From: Polytrichum commune
Taxonomy: Eukaryota; Streptophyta; Polytrichopsida; Polytrichales; Polytrichaceae
Direction of reading: 5' to 3'
Length of the DNA stretch: 64,000 bases
Assembly (NCBI GenBank): GCA_950295325.1
Contig: OX485803.1
Coordinates: 62,077,554 to 62,141,553 of the forward strand
How positions within the stretch are numbered: position 1 is the first letter of the stretch; every line of letters starts with the position of its first letter. A model generated the notes under the pieces. The model searched no databases, was not told the origin of the DNA, and saw only the letters and a list, made by a program, of their open reading frames with translations. The translations under genes and the position numbers were made by a program. Shown piece after piece: positions 1 to 11,833 of the stretch.

Positions 1-1084
1 CTCGTGCTTCTAGACAAACATAGATTTCTTGACAACGAAAATTCAACTTACCTTTTGGTGGTAATTGCAACTTTCATAGACCTAATAAGGCAATTTACTT
101 TGTTCCTCACCAAATACATAGCCAAACAAAACATGTGTGGAGGAGTCATTGAACATTGCACACTGAGATGTGGTTTATACCACATTGGTATTAGAGACTA
201 GTTTACGTTTCCTAGTGGCACATTGCAAGATAGCCACCCAACTCTGCCAAAGGATGTTGGGCATTGGGCAATGCAAATGAATATATGGGCTTTGTACAGT
301 AACAAAATCAAAATTGGTAAACATAGAACACATGCTCCAATATACAAATGGACGACGGAGTTTTGTTCCACCAACTCTGAGGAGTATGTATTTTGGTTTG
401 CCTTGACAACATCGAGTGTTGTGCAAGTGGCATCCAAAAAAAAAACAAAAATTTGGAGTGGCCTATTGTATCCATCATATAGCTAGCGAAGATAAAAGCA
501 ATACGGGAAGGGAGGAGTTGTTGGCGCTTGACGACACCGGGTTCCAATCACATGAAAGGTAGGCATTGTTGCCCACATTAGAGGCTATCAACAATTACCA
601 CACATCAAGTCACATTTTTGTGTGCCACCAAATATGAATGCTCACCCAACTTCTATAACTTAAAAGTCAATGCATCCAAATCAAGCAACACCAACTACGA
701 ATCACAAAATCAAATGAAATAGTATTGGACTAATGGACGGATACTATGTCATTGGAGTGACTACCACTCCATACCCCAAATTTTGGAGTAACCAACGACA
801 TCGTATCAAAGGTGGAATACTCCAACTAGGTTATAATTGGAGACATCCTTCAATGCACAAAAATGTCACAAAGATCGGACTACACAAAAATGTCATCCCA
901 AGCTTTGGGTTGAAAAGGTAAATGTGTGTATGCATACAACTTTATTGTGTGTTCAAAATTCTAAACAAGATGGATTATTACAACAACAAAGTCATTCACA
1001 CTTCGACGTATACCTACAACAATGTCATGCAACTACTTGGGTTTGTTGGTGTTATTGTATACAAGTAGTGATGGCAGTGAAGTG
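1..1084. other. Intergenic DNA, no gene seen
   Basis: Short open frames occur on both strands (for example 223-486 plus and 308-547 minus), but none is longer than about 90 codons. None shows a recognisable motif, and none joins to a neighbour through plausible splice sites. Composition is typical of the anonymous plant repeat DNA that fills most of this window. A repeat library search would be needed to name it. Confidence 0.6.
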
Positions 1085-1098
1085 TTCACCCTAGTGTA

Positions 1099-1466
1099 GG
1101 CACCATGGGCCTTGGCTTGGTGGTTAGGGCTCATGGCCCCCAATGAGGAGGTTGTGGGTTCTATTCCCCATGCTGGCGTGGTGCTCACCACCTTAGGCCA
1201 CCCAACTATGGTGGGGGGGTCCTTGGACCTTGTTGTATGGGTACCTCAAAGCCCTTTGGGGGGATACCATGTCCGGTATCTTCAAGGCACTAGTGGCTAG
1301 CTAGGAACTTGTATAGTGTGTCACTATAGTGTCCATCCTCGAAAGGGGAGAGTAGTATTTGTCCCAATGTCCCCTTGTCCAGTGGGCATCGGGTCATTGG
1401 CATTATGAACGGACACTTTATTCACGTTGGCCCCTTGCTTGAAAGGGGTTGGAGTTTCTATCTATC
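1099..1466 (+). mobile_element. tRNA-derived SINE, apparently full length
   Basis: The head looks like an RNA polymerase III promoter. An A-box-like stretch TTGGCTTGGTGGTTA lies at about 1112-1126. A B-box-like GGTTCTATTCC lies at 1157-1167, about 30 bp downstream. The 3' end runs into a short TCTATC-type repeat, as in several plant SINE families. The element sits between a 14 bp target-site duplication, TTCACCCTAGTGTA at 1085-1098 and TTCACCCTGGTGTA at 1467-1480, with one mismatch. That supports insertion by target-primed reverse transcription using a partner LINE. The last ~80 bp recur at 44266-44349. The family name is not known to me. An 85-bp open frame in the body is not considered coding. 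Confidence 0.82.
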
Positions 1467-1480
1467 TTCACCCTGGTGTA

Positions 1481-4400
1481 CGAAAATGTCAATACATAGC
1501 ATTTAATGTTTTTATTATTAAAATAATAAATGACAAATGATTGCAAGTTTTCCATTAATCTATGGTAATATGCCCCTTATTTGCGACTCTCTAACATTTT
1601 AGATCTAAAAAATCAATTAATTGGATAATTTTATTGTCGAATGTAGAGTATGTACCCATGTAGATTAACTATTTTTGCATGAATTCTCACATGCATTGTT
1701 CATTGTTCACATGTTATTACTCATTGCTCATGCACTAGCTTCCCTCAACTTGGTATAACAATCTTCGTTACGTGCAATTGCTAGCTAATGTAATCTAATG
1801 TCACATGCAGTATTCCTTTGTTTTTCAAATACATAAACAATTTTAATATCAATGGGCTTATGTAAATGGCATGTGTTATATGTACATATTATCTAAATAC
1901 AATCTATGTTGACGACCTTTAATTTGTTTCTTTTCTACAAAGATTTCTATTTTGATAAAATATCATGATATTTTTCCACTTTCCAACATGTGATGGTTTT
2001 GGTCAATCAACCCAAAGCTTGAATGACTTCATTTCTATAACGAGATTATTTTTTATTTTTAAAATGTAATTACTTTATTAAGTTTGGTGAAAATTAATGA
2101 CAACATTGTATTCTCCAACCATATTGAGGTATTGTGATTTCATCCTTTCACATTTGCGACTTTGATAGTCACTACCAAATCAAACTCCAAGTCGTGCCTC
2201 CAAGGCATACTTTATCATAAGGTAGACGTGCCTAATTCAATGTTTGATCTTAAATGAAACGCTTAAATTTGAGTGGTATATGGTTGTGTGTGGTTTTAAG
2301 AATGGGCACCAAAAAGAAACGTGTTGAAAATAGATTGGACTACGTGCTCATAATTTGTTAACTATTATAGGTGCAATAATTGACATAATTAGGGAACTTG
2401 TATGATCATTTGATAATTCATACTATCTTCGGTTCAACAATGAATAGGATATTCATGCGAGCTTTAAATATTATGATAAAAGTGGCCACATGTATGTCTT
2501 GGATTTGCTAATCATCTCACATTAATTGCATGTATCATATCCTATGAGAAGTGGATGCAAAGCAAATAAATGTCCATTTAAGACCCACTTACCTTACATC
2601 TATGAGCCGATGTGAATCCTATCCCTTTAGGAATTGAAGTTTTTGTGGGTTTGCTAAAAACTTGTGGCCATTTTATACACATGACCAAGGGCCACAAGAT
2701 AAAAATGATATGGAATACTTGTGGTCATGGTTGTCAATCACAACAAGGTCATGGTAAAGCGAAGTGAGAGTGCCATTCATTTCTTAGCTAACGAGGGAAA
2801 TCGGAATGCAGTGGTCACGATCCATGGTTACTAGTGCAAACATGTCATCAATCGGTGCATTGGGATACACTCCAAGTCTGGTTCACACTGTGCTACTCGT
2901 TTGATGTACTGCAATTCACATTGTTTATCAACAACCCACGTAAAAGATCATGTAATCGCTAGGTGGCAACCATAGAAGGCGGCACATGATACTTGTTGCT
3001 ACATCATATGTTCATGGAGGCCACTCTGATTGACATGGCACACCAAACGCTAACAATGGACTAAAATAAGTACTCAATGCAATTGCATTAATATCGTTAT
3101 TGATTAACACACTCATGACACCTACTTGTTACATGCTCCCAATGAAGCTCTCTTAAAAGAACACGAACAATTATCGAGTCTTTGGAGGTGCATCTTTTAT
3201 TTATATATGTTTGGCTTGAAACTTTGCCGGTTGGACAAATACTCCGGATATAGAAAGGCCATGCTCACCATCTTCGAGGCTCAAAAGAAGTTCTCGTGCT
3301 CAACTTACACATTTTCAACAAAAATTGGCCAACTCCAATGATGCTTAGGAATAAGAGGGGAAATCTCTTTTTGACCATGTGCATATGCAAAGGCCTTAAC
3401 ACATGAGCGATGGTTGTTGTTTTTGGTTCTCCGCAATTTTTCAAGAGCATTATATTTGCGACAATTAATGAAACAATGCAGCCACGTATGGATTAGTGAA
3501 CAAATTGTCATCCAAACTTGTACACATCCATCCAATTATTATCAAATTCATCCAAATTCTATGATTACTATAGATCTTTTGGCGAATTCATCCATAAGAA
3601 ATTCATTGGATACTCAATTACTTCAATTATAGGGTCACGGATTTAGGGATAGATCGCCACATTAGAAGTCATTACACGTGATAGGCGAGCTACACCAAAA
3701 CACAAAGACCTATGAAACTTTACGATTATTATTTCTCTTGTGTCTCACCTTCTTGAGTTGGGCACATGGCCCAACTTTGCTACTCCGCAGTATCTAGGGA
3801 GGTAGGGCAGTCGGGGAAGCAATTGTATAACACAACAAAAAATGATGTCTACAAAGGCAAGCCACCTTGCATGTTGTAGAAAACAATAAAGACACAATTT
3901 TTGTTTTACCCGAAGGTAATTAACACATATATTTTACCATTTTTTTAATTGCCTTTTTCAAATTTCCACTTTTCATTATTTCAGACCAGGTCCTTGAATG
4001 GCCACCCAAGTTGTGGAAGCCAAGGCTATGTACCCAACCCTTCTATCTCAAACCTTTTAAGGATAACATTAATAGATAACGCTCATGCATGATTGGCCAC
4101 GTCAAATCTTGCACTCGGTGCACTTGGCATCTCGTAATGAGTTAGGTTTATATATTATGGAAATTGTAAGGGTGTCAATCATTATGATGGTAGTGTACGT
4201 ACAAATTCATTCGTTACATTCATCCGTACACTCAATAAACACACACTTCTTGTCCACTTACAATGCATCATTTTGGCATCCAAGTATTTGTAATTATACA
4301 TGTATGTATACTATGCTATTCATTGGTACATTGACATTGTTGTACTTTAAATTGGTTTCGAATTATATTAGTTCATTTAAAAATCGTAGAAACCCTTTTT

Positions 4401-4667
4401 GCCCATGAAAGGTCCAATGGATTTGGAACTTTCATATTACCCTTGACGTCGAGGGGAATCGAAGAGCCCACCCACCGTAAGGTAGGCAGTGAACCCCACC
4501 ATGCACCAACAAGATTCTTGAGCAGGGTAGTTCCAACGGGCTCAAATTTAGGTTGGATTGTCCGTCATTGGTTATTTATTTGATTGTTTATGGGGAATTC
4601 AATCCATTACAACCAACATATTTCATGGTAAGTAGCCTATATTGAAAGTTGGTCCAAAGTTTGGGAC
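1481..4667. other. Intergenic DNA, no gene seen
   Basis: No supported gene, RNA or transposon end was found. Open frames reach only ~107 codons (4085-4408, plus strand) and show no domain. Around 4440-4520 the minus strand has a weak B-box-like string (CTTCGATTCCCC) that may be a decayed SINE head, but no matching A box or target duplication could be fixed. Confidence 0.5.
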
Positions 4668-4950
4668 CTCTTCTTCCCATCTCTCAAACTTTGAGAGAAT
4701 TTTAGGATCTAAAATAGGGTATGTGCATGGGACATGATGTCCTAAACCCTACGTCAGCCTATGCAAGGCTAGCTTCGCCCACCCATCCTAGCTAGTAGGA
4801 CAAGCTAGAAGAATGCCGGTTTTTAATAGCCCAACACCACTCCTTGTGGATGATAATTTAAGCATTAAGAAAACTTGGGTGACTTTGTGTTAATTTACAT
4901 AACTCATGATTTGGGACTAAACCCATAGTTTCATCCACTTTGCATTATGA
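4668..4950 (+). repeat. Dispersed repeat, family A, copy 1
   Basis: This ~280 bp segment is similar in the same orientation to 19845-20110. Shared landmarks include CTCAAACTTTGAGAGAATTT at the left, then a GGGTATGxGCAxGGGAC block, GCCCACCCAT, and AACTTGG...AACTTTGTGTTAATT. Identity by eye is roughly 75-80%, so both copies are old. There are no obvious terminal inverted repeats and no coding capacity. The superfamily is unknown. Confidence 0.65.
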
Positions 4951-6457
4951 AGATTGTTCAAATCAGCCACGTAGTTAGTTAAAACAACCACAAAGACATG
5001 TCACGCGGTCACATGATTTGTCAAATTTTGATTTTTCATCACACACATGAAGACGAGCAATGTATTAGCTTTGCTTTCTTGTTCTTTACATTTCAGCTTG
5101 CAATTGTATTTGTTTAGGTTTTTGACGAGTCATGTGATCATGCAACGTGTCCGTATAGTCATTTTAATTAGAGTGTGGTTGGTTTAATCATTATTGTTAA
5201 ATCAACCACATAGATGCCTCCCACAATCACATGATTTGTCAAAACCTCATTTTCATCACACTTGAAGAAGAACAAGGCACTAGCTATGTGTTAGAATTAA
5301 TAATCTTTCAACAAACTTGGATGACAAATCAAAGCCTGCATCATTTTGTCGAATTAATGTGGGCCACACTAATTCCCAATTACCACACTATTTCTTTTAA
5401 ATTTATTGAAGCGGCCCGTTGTAATTTCCGGCACAAACAATTACTGTGAGTTTTTTCATCTGCATATTCGGATGAAAATTCAACACAAGGCATGTACTAA
5501 AAATCTACTAATGTTAACCAAGGTTATAACCATAAAATAAATGTGGGCCACACTTAATGCCAACCCGCGTGATTAGTTTAGTATTTAGGTTTGAAAATGT
5601 TGAGATTATTGAGAAATGATAAAATATTGCCATCACAAGTAAAAAAAACTATGGGTGATGCATATTTGAACTCGGCGCCGTCTTAAGACTATATTGATCA
5701 ATAAAAATAAAAAAATAAAAAATGGTCTTGTTAGGATTAGGGTGAAAGTTGTGGTAAAACTAACATGCAAGTAAGGTGAGGTAACTAAAGAGCATTGGAA
5801 ACCCTAACCCTAACAAGTGACGTGGTCGCATGAGAGGGCGACATTTTCAAAAAGGACTATAAACCTCCTCCTTGATTAGCTCCCCCCCCCCCCCCCCCAA
5901 AAAAAAAAAAAGAAAAAAAAAGGCAATCGAACAAGCAAATGGGTTCAGTTGAGATGAACAATAGCTTGTGGGCAGCCAACAATGGACTTCCATAAATGAC
6001 TCTCGTACAAATGGTAGTGGAACCAACACCAAAAAAAACCATGAATTCAAAAAAGATCATGCATGTAGTAGAGAGGAGGTGTCTCTAGGGTTAGAGTGGG
6101 TATAAAAGGAGAAGGAGAAGCAAATGAGACTCTCCATTGTGCTATCCCTCAAGACTAAGCAAGGGGTGCACTTTTGAAGGAGTATTAGGGTTAGGGTTGA
6201 TTGTAGAATTATATCAAATTGGATGGACCAAGAGCTAATTTGTGGAATGCCAACTTGTATTCGAACCTTCTGTATATTAAAGCTCGATTTTGATATGTAA
6301 AGTGTGCAAAGTGCTCAAGAGGTGAGGAAAGGTTAGAAGAGGTAAAAAAAAACTCCGGTGAGGGCAACACTACCCTTCCCAATAAGATAGAAAGGTAAAG
6401 TGTTCTCTCAAAACGAGTAGACAGACACAGGCACTCCACTAAATAGGAAACTTAGTG
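4951..6457. other. Intergenic DNA with a C-run/A-run junction
   Basis: No gene is seen. At about 5882-5921 a run of C passes directly into a run of A, a simple-sequence block prone to polymerase or assembly slippage. The region 6060-6200 has several AGGGTTAGGG-like words, too irregular to be an interstitial telomere tract. Confidence 0.5.
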
Positions 6458-7112
6458 TGTTGTTACCACCCTACCCTGCTCAACACTAGTTTTCAATTTT
6501 TTGACAATTAGGGTTAGAAGAGAAACTAGAATATATGCTGAAATTCTCCTTTAAACATTGTTAAAGAAAAAATCATATCCTTACTAATACTAAATTCAAA
6601 CATGTAACTTCGACATATTACCCATAGTTGATATTTAGTGTTTGAGTTTACATTTAATGTTACTTATTGTCATAAGGTCATTGATATCTAGTGTATGCAT
6701 TAGTATTTAGTGTATCAAACACTAAGGGCCGGTTTACACTACGGTGGAGAAGGCCTCCGGTCAGTCAAGAATGCTTGGCCAAGACATGGTTATATGAGGC
6801 AAATGGTGGATGTGCCGGAGAAGAATTAAAGGCAACAAAATATTTTTATTGAGTTGGGCTTCTCCAGCCTCTTGTCCGCCGGAGAAGCCCAACTCCAAAA
6901 AGTGCCGCCATGTAGGCGGCCATGTCATTTTATCATCCATGAGAAAAGTTCACCACCATTGTTATCTTCACCTAGTGTAAACACCCACCGGTCAAGAGTT
7001 GCATTTTCGACCAATCACAATTGAGAAACGCCCTTTTTTTCATGACTGGTGGACTTCTCCACCGTAGTGTAAACCGGCCCTAACTATCCTATTTAGTGTA
7101 GCTGATCTATGA
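6458..7112 (+). repeat. Dispersed repeat, family B, copy 1 (split by a TIR element)
   Basis: The segment from 6458 to the TIR element at 6726 matches 15084-15350. Shared landmarks are CCTACCxTGCTCAACACTA, CAATTxTTTGACAATTAG, a TTTACATTTAATGTTACTTA block and GTGTATCAAACA. The match resumes weakly after the element (TATTTAGTGTA against TATTTTGTGTA). This copy therefore predates the insertion, and the 15 kb copy serves as the empty site. No coding function is seen. Confidence 0.7.
6726..7080. mobile_element. MITE, Harbinger/Tourist-like, 355 bp
   Basis: Perfect 27 bp terminal inverted repeats begin GGGCCGGTTTACACTACGG and end in its complement. A direct TAA lies on each side (6723-6725 and 7081-7083). 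A 3 bp T-A-A/T-T-A target duplication with GGG/GGC ends is typical of PIF/Harbinger-derived MITEs. The interior has no transposase. Perfect termini suggest a young copy. It interrupts dispersed repeat B. Five other elements in this window have related ends (17806, 24912, 52520, 59096, 61359). Confidence 0.9.
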
Positions 7113-10100
7113 CGAGAATCTAAGAAGTCGATCAAAAATATTGGGAGGATGTAGGGCAAATCCATGGCCAACCATTTGCCAAAATCTAATAAAAATTGGC
7201 AAAAAACTAGTGTGTACCAAGATGAACTTATGGGAAACCAATCCAACCAAGCTATGGACATGTTGAGTTGATTCAAACCAAAAAAGCGTTGTTGGTTAAT
7301 GGTATCGATTACTAGTTACAAGTAAGAGACTCGAGACCACGAGGCTACAACCAGAGTTCGGGAAGTTTTTGAAGCCTTAGTGGCTAATTGCCGGTAGTTG
7401 CTACGAAGGGTCGGATTTTTTCCAATTTACATCGGCAACAGCCCGTCTTTTGGAAAATCAATCGGCCAATTGCCTATATTTTCATATTGTCATTGGCCAA
7501 TATCCGATTAAATGGAACTCATATCGGCACTAATTGTTTAAAAAATGTATGAAAAGTTATTAGACATCATTTCTTAGTACAAAATCTTGAATAAGTGAAA
7601 AGAAAGGCACGTTCAAAACTTTAAATTTGAAGAGTTAATATCCTTGGCAGGAATTGAACCTAGCAATGTCTTCACCGCTTGAAGGCCAAGGGTCCCCCAA
7701 TTCTTCATAGAAGCAATTGGATTTGGTCATGGAAAGGTTGCATACTTTTAAAAGTTTAAGGTTTAGGGTACTTCCTCAAGTGCATCATCAGATGCCCCAG
7801 ACAAATAGCACTCTGGATGCTTCCAGCTGAAATCTAGTAACTCACAAGAAGAATCGGCTACATTTCTGGAACATTTTTTGGTCCATCGGCTAATTGCCGG
7901 AGGATTGAAATTACAGTCAGATTGCCATCCGATGGTTGGAAATTTGGACCGGCCATGACGGGAAATCCAACGGCTGATAATGAACTAGCCGTCGGTTTTC
8001 CCCGAACATAGGTTACAACATAGCTCCACGGGATCTTTATCAAGAAAGTGTGGATGACAGTGAAGGGAGAGTTCGAGTAATGAAGGTCGCGGACTTAAAG
8101 TAGGGGAAAGGGAAATCCTCCATCAATAGTAAAATTAGGATTGTTTTGGGGGACCAAAGAGATAGGGTGAGCAAGAGATTAATGATTCTTTAATATTCTC
8201 TAGCAATTCCAACATATCCTATAAGGGTTGCACATATATTACACCACAACGTAGTCCATGTCTAATTACCAAAATATGTATTGTTACGGTGTTTGTTCTT
8301 GGATTCTCATCTAACTACACAGCGATCGGGTATAGGGATTCGATTGAGAAAACATAGCCAAACAATGGCTGCACACCTTAGAGGAAGTCCACTTGCCATT
8401 GTATCCATATCCATAAACATTCGCCATGCATAACATTAGTGAGATCCATGACAATGTTATTTGGGACTAACATTATTCAACATAACATTCCCAACGTTCA
8501 AAATAAATGTGGGGGATGTCCGAGAATATCATGTGAAATATTGTCAGTCCCACAAAACATTGTTATGGATACGAATAATATTATGTGCCCAAAAAGTCGA
8601 TTTCATCCTATAAATACGTGGAGGTGACTCCCACCCATCTCCTTGTCCGCGTTTTGAATGCGGAAAGTGGGGGTGGCCATCCCATGACTTCCAACAAAGG
8701 CTTGTCATTTGTGAACTCTCGTCAAACATACCAAGACAAGCAATCAATGACCTTGTATCCACTCATATTTAAACATAGAGAAGATTGATGTGCAAGCAAT
8801 CACAAGAAATGAAGAAAAGAAAAGAAAAAATCCCCAAACGAACATATGGATGTGGCAACCGGTGGGAGCATACACATGCATCTACATCCACATTCAAAGA
8901 GCAAAAAAGGTGCACGGATTCCGGAGGAATTATGAATACGGTTACAACAATTGGTGGGCCTTGCCTCCTCTACAATGTACCATCGTTTGAGCGCACACTA
9001 ATTAAGGTAGACGAGGCTAATTCACTTTACTTCTTTAATCAAACACCTATTTTGGGCTTCTTATCGGTGGTACGATCGCTTTAATTCAGTAGGTGAGTGA
9101 TACATGGTGATTTAGCCGTTGCCTTGATGATAATTGGGTTAGTCACCTTTGCAAAAGTCAAACTACATCCACCATCCTTCATAACGAGGAGTGCTATCCA
9201 CCGAGCTATGACACGATTGAATCTTGTGGCCGAGGTGGGCAAATGAGGAAGTGGCATGTGGATGCGAGGTGCCCAGCAAACTGCATTATGGGTATTGTAT
9301 GATGAAAAAACCAATTTGGCAACACTTTATCCTACATGTGACCACTTTAGAGACATGACACCAACCAATATTGACAGTATACTTGGTTTTCATTGGCAAA
9401 TGACCATGTAGAATTTGGTAGTGATGTTGTCCACTTACACAACACTAAGTGGTTTAAAAAGTTCCCTCTTAGAACATCACATTGGGAAGTAGATAATCCT
9501 TGGTTCCGAAACCTATATCAAACACCATCCTCGACTTGGATTTCATCGATTTCAAATTCGTTGGTCTTGGTTTGCAACTGTTAACATGCTCAAGCTTTCA
9601 ATGCTCGAATCCATCAGTTGGATGAGTCCACAAAGCTAGAGGTGCCACACTAGCCTCATCTACCTTACTAGATGTATACATCGAATATGAAGGGCAAGCA
9701 AGCATGAAAATGAGTAGACATGGTAATTCTCTTAAAATAGCAACACAAGTTATATCACTAGGGGGAGGGGAATGGGGGCCAACCAAAATCTTCATTGCTA
9801 GCTCGACGTTGTTAAAATTGGTCCAAGTTTGAACTTCATAAAGAATCCCACACCAATCATTCCATGTGAGAGCTTTACAATATAGCCAAAGATGATACAA
9901 AGACATTACGCAATGCTCTTGAATCCATAGCCCTCTACACGGTGTTTCTTTACTTCTTACCCTATTTAATGTGGTTTTCCTATACAAGCACAATATGAAA
10001 CTCAAACCGCAACCAAACAATCAGAGACCATTTTTGGAAAAGAGAGTGGAGACCTACTTTGAGTACATGGACACAGCTCTCTATTCAAACCAAAATTTTA

Positions 10101-11808
10101 TAATCTTTCCCTCAAATTTCTGCCACGTGTCCATCTTGTGTTGGTCGAGACCCTCTCCGAATCCCTCGTGGGAATTGCATTATGGCACTAGTAAAGATGA
10201 AGTAGAGCGCCTTTTACGGTATATGTATAAAGCTACCCTAGTAAGGAGGGAATCAAGGTGGAATAATATTTTTCAAATCATAATTTCTCTCAATTGTATG
10301 TTGAATTCTCCAATTAATGTGCATGACGTGAAAATCCTACCACACTGCTATGTTTCTAGGAGCCAAACAAAGATGCATTCTAGTTGCATGCATTGTATTT
10401 TTCAAAGGAGTCACGCTTCGAGGTAGGTGATGAATCAATGTATGATAAGGATGATTGGGTGGTCACTTGTCGTTGGACCTCTAGTGGACCAAAACATTTT
10501 AATGACACTTCGGTTATTGATTGTCATTGTCATCAAGTTCCCATGTTTAATATGATAGGCAAACAATGACATGACGAACACTTGTCATTGTCTTGGCAAC
10601 TTGGGTGATACTTCCCAACATCTAAAGCCTATGTCATATTATGAAGACTTCAATAATACCTTTCTCTCCTTCAATTTTATGAAAACATACATTGGTTATT
10701 TCAAATTTAAGTTATTCAGATTGAGGAAGAGTGTGTGGAATAGGGCGGGGGTTGGGGGGTAATAATTACATGTGTGAATTGCAAAGAGCACCTGAAGATA
10801 ATGAGAAGCAATCGTTGACAACCACTTTAAACTCGATGTTGGTGTGCCATATGTGCATTTGACAAGTCCAATGTATGTGTGGCGTCAAGAAGCTCGTGTG
10901 ATGATAGGAAGGGGTGGTCCTCGTAGTTATGATGATGTGTTTATAGGAAAACAATTTGTTGTAGGTGGTAATGTGTAATGGCCTAAACACTATTATTTTT
11001 TGGCGGCTCATAGTTGAAGGGATTTGAGTGGTGTTGATTTGGGGTGAAGTATAGCACCCAATTAGGTGAGTTATGGTGTACCTTATCCATAAGGGAATGT
11101 GTCATGGAGCATTTGTTATAGAGGGGTGTATGTAGAGAAAATGTTGTTGTTGCGTAGCCATAATCAATGCGAGCATAGTGGTGAGGGTCTATTGGGCATA
11201 GATGTTGAATCGCCTAAGATCATATTTGAAAATATGTCGTTGAGGACGTGAAGGTTGCCTCCATATTGTTGTAAAGCACCATTACTCCCATACCTCTCCA
11301 AACATTAAGTGCACCATTGCCCAAATTGTAGCCCTTAAATATACCTAAAACTCAAAAGATACAAACTTCAAAGTTGAATGCATTGACACTACTACCCCTA
11401 CTTAGTTCGTCAAAGGAATAACTTTGCTAAAAATTTCTCAATCCGAAAAAAATCAGTCACCCAAAAGTACCAAACCCCAAACCCATGTAGAAATAACAAG
11501 ACATCTTCAAATAATTATTCTAATCAAGGCATTTTGGAGATTTATCTTGTGAACAAGCTTATTTGAGCCGTACACACAAAGTTTGTCAAAGATGTTTGGT
11601 GTAGTCATGCACAACCGTGATCTTGTCCGGTGGGGAAAAAAAACCTTCACCCAATTTGGACACGCTAGCTGAAATATATGGGTTGCAAACTAGACAGGTC
11701 ACATGTGGTTATATTTACACTTGACGCACATTGGGTAGCTCATGGGACCACCTCCCAAAAAAAGTTGTTCCAAACCCTTAAAGAATCCCATATGCTTGGA
11801 ATTTGGCT
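7113..11808. other. Intergenic DNA, no gene seen
   Basis: The longest open frames are 9598-10020 (minus, 140 codons) and 9971-10426 (plus, 151 codons). They overlap head to head and show no motif, no splice partners and no bias that separates them from the surroundings, so I do not call them. CGGCTAATTGCCGG-type words at ~7380-7530 and ~7855-8010 hint at a decayed repeat pair. Confidence 0.5.
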
Positions 11809-11833
11809 TATATATATATATATATATATATAA
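11809..11833. repeat. (TA)n microsatellite
   Basis: About 12 uninterrupted TA units. A similar (CT)n-(TA)n block occurs at 24627-24669. Confidence 0.9.

Noticed and set aside
4440-4520. Possible tRNA gene or SINE head on the minus strand
   Set aside because: Only a weak B-box-like string is present. There is no A box at the right spacing, no cloverleaf and no target duplication.
6060-6200. Interstitial telomere repeat
   Set aside because: Only scattered AGGGTTAGGG-like words are present, not a tandem TTTAGGG tract.
9598-10426. Overlapping 140- and 151-codon frames on opposite strands
   Set aside because: No recognisable domain, no splice chain and no coding-like bias. They are consistent with chance in a long intergenic stretch.
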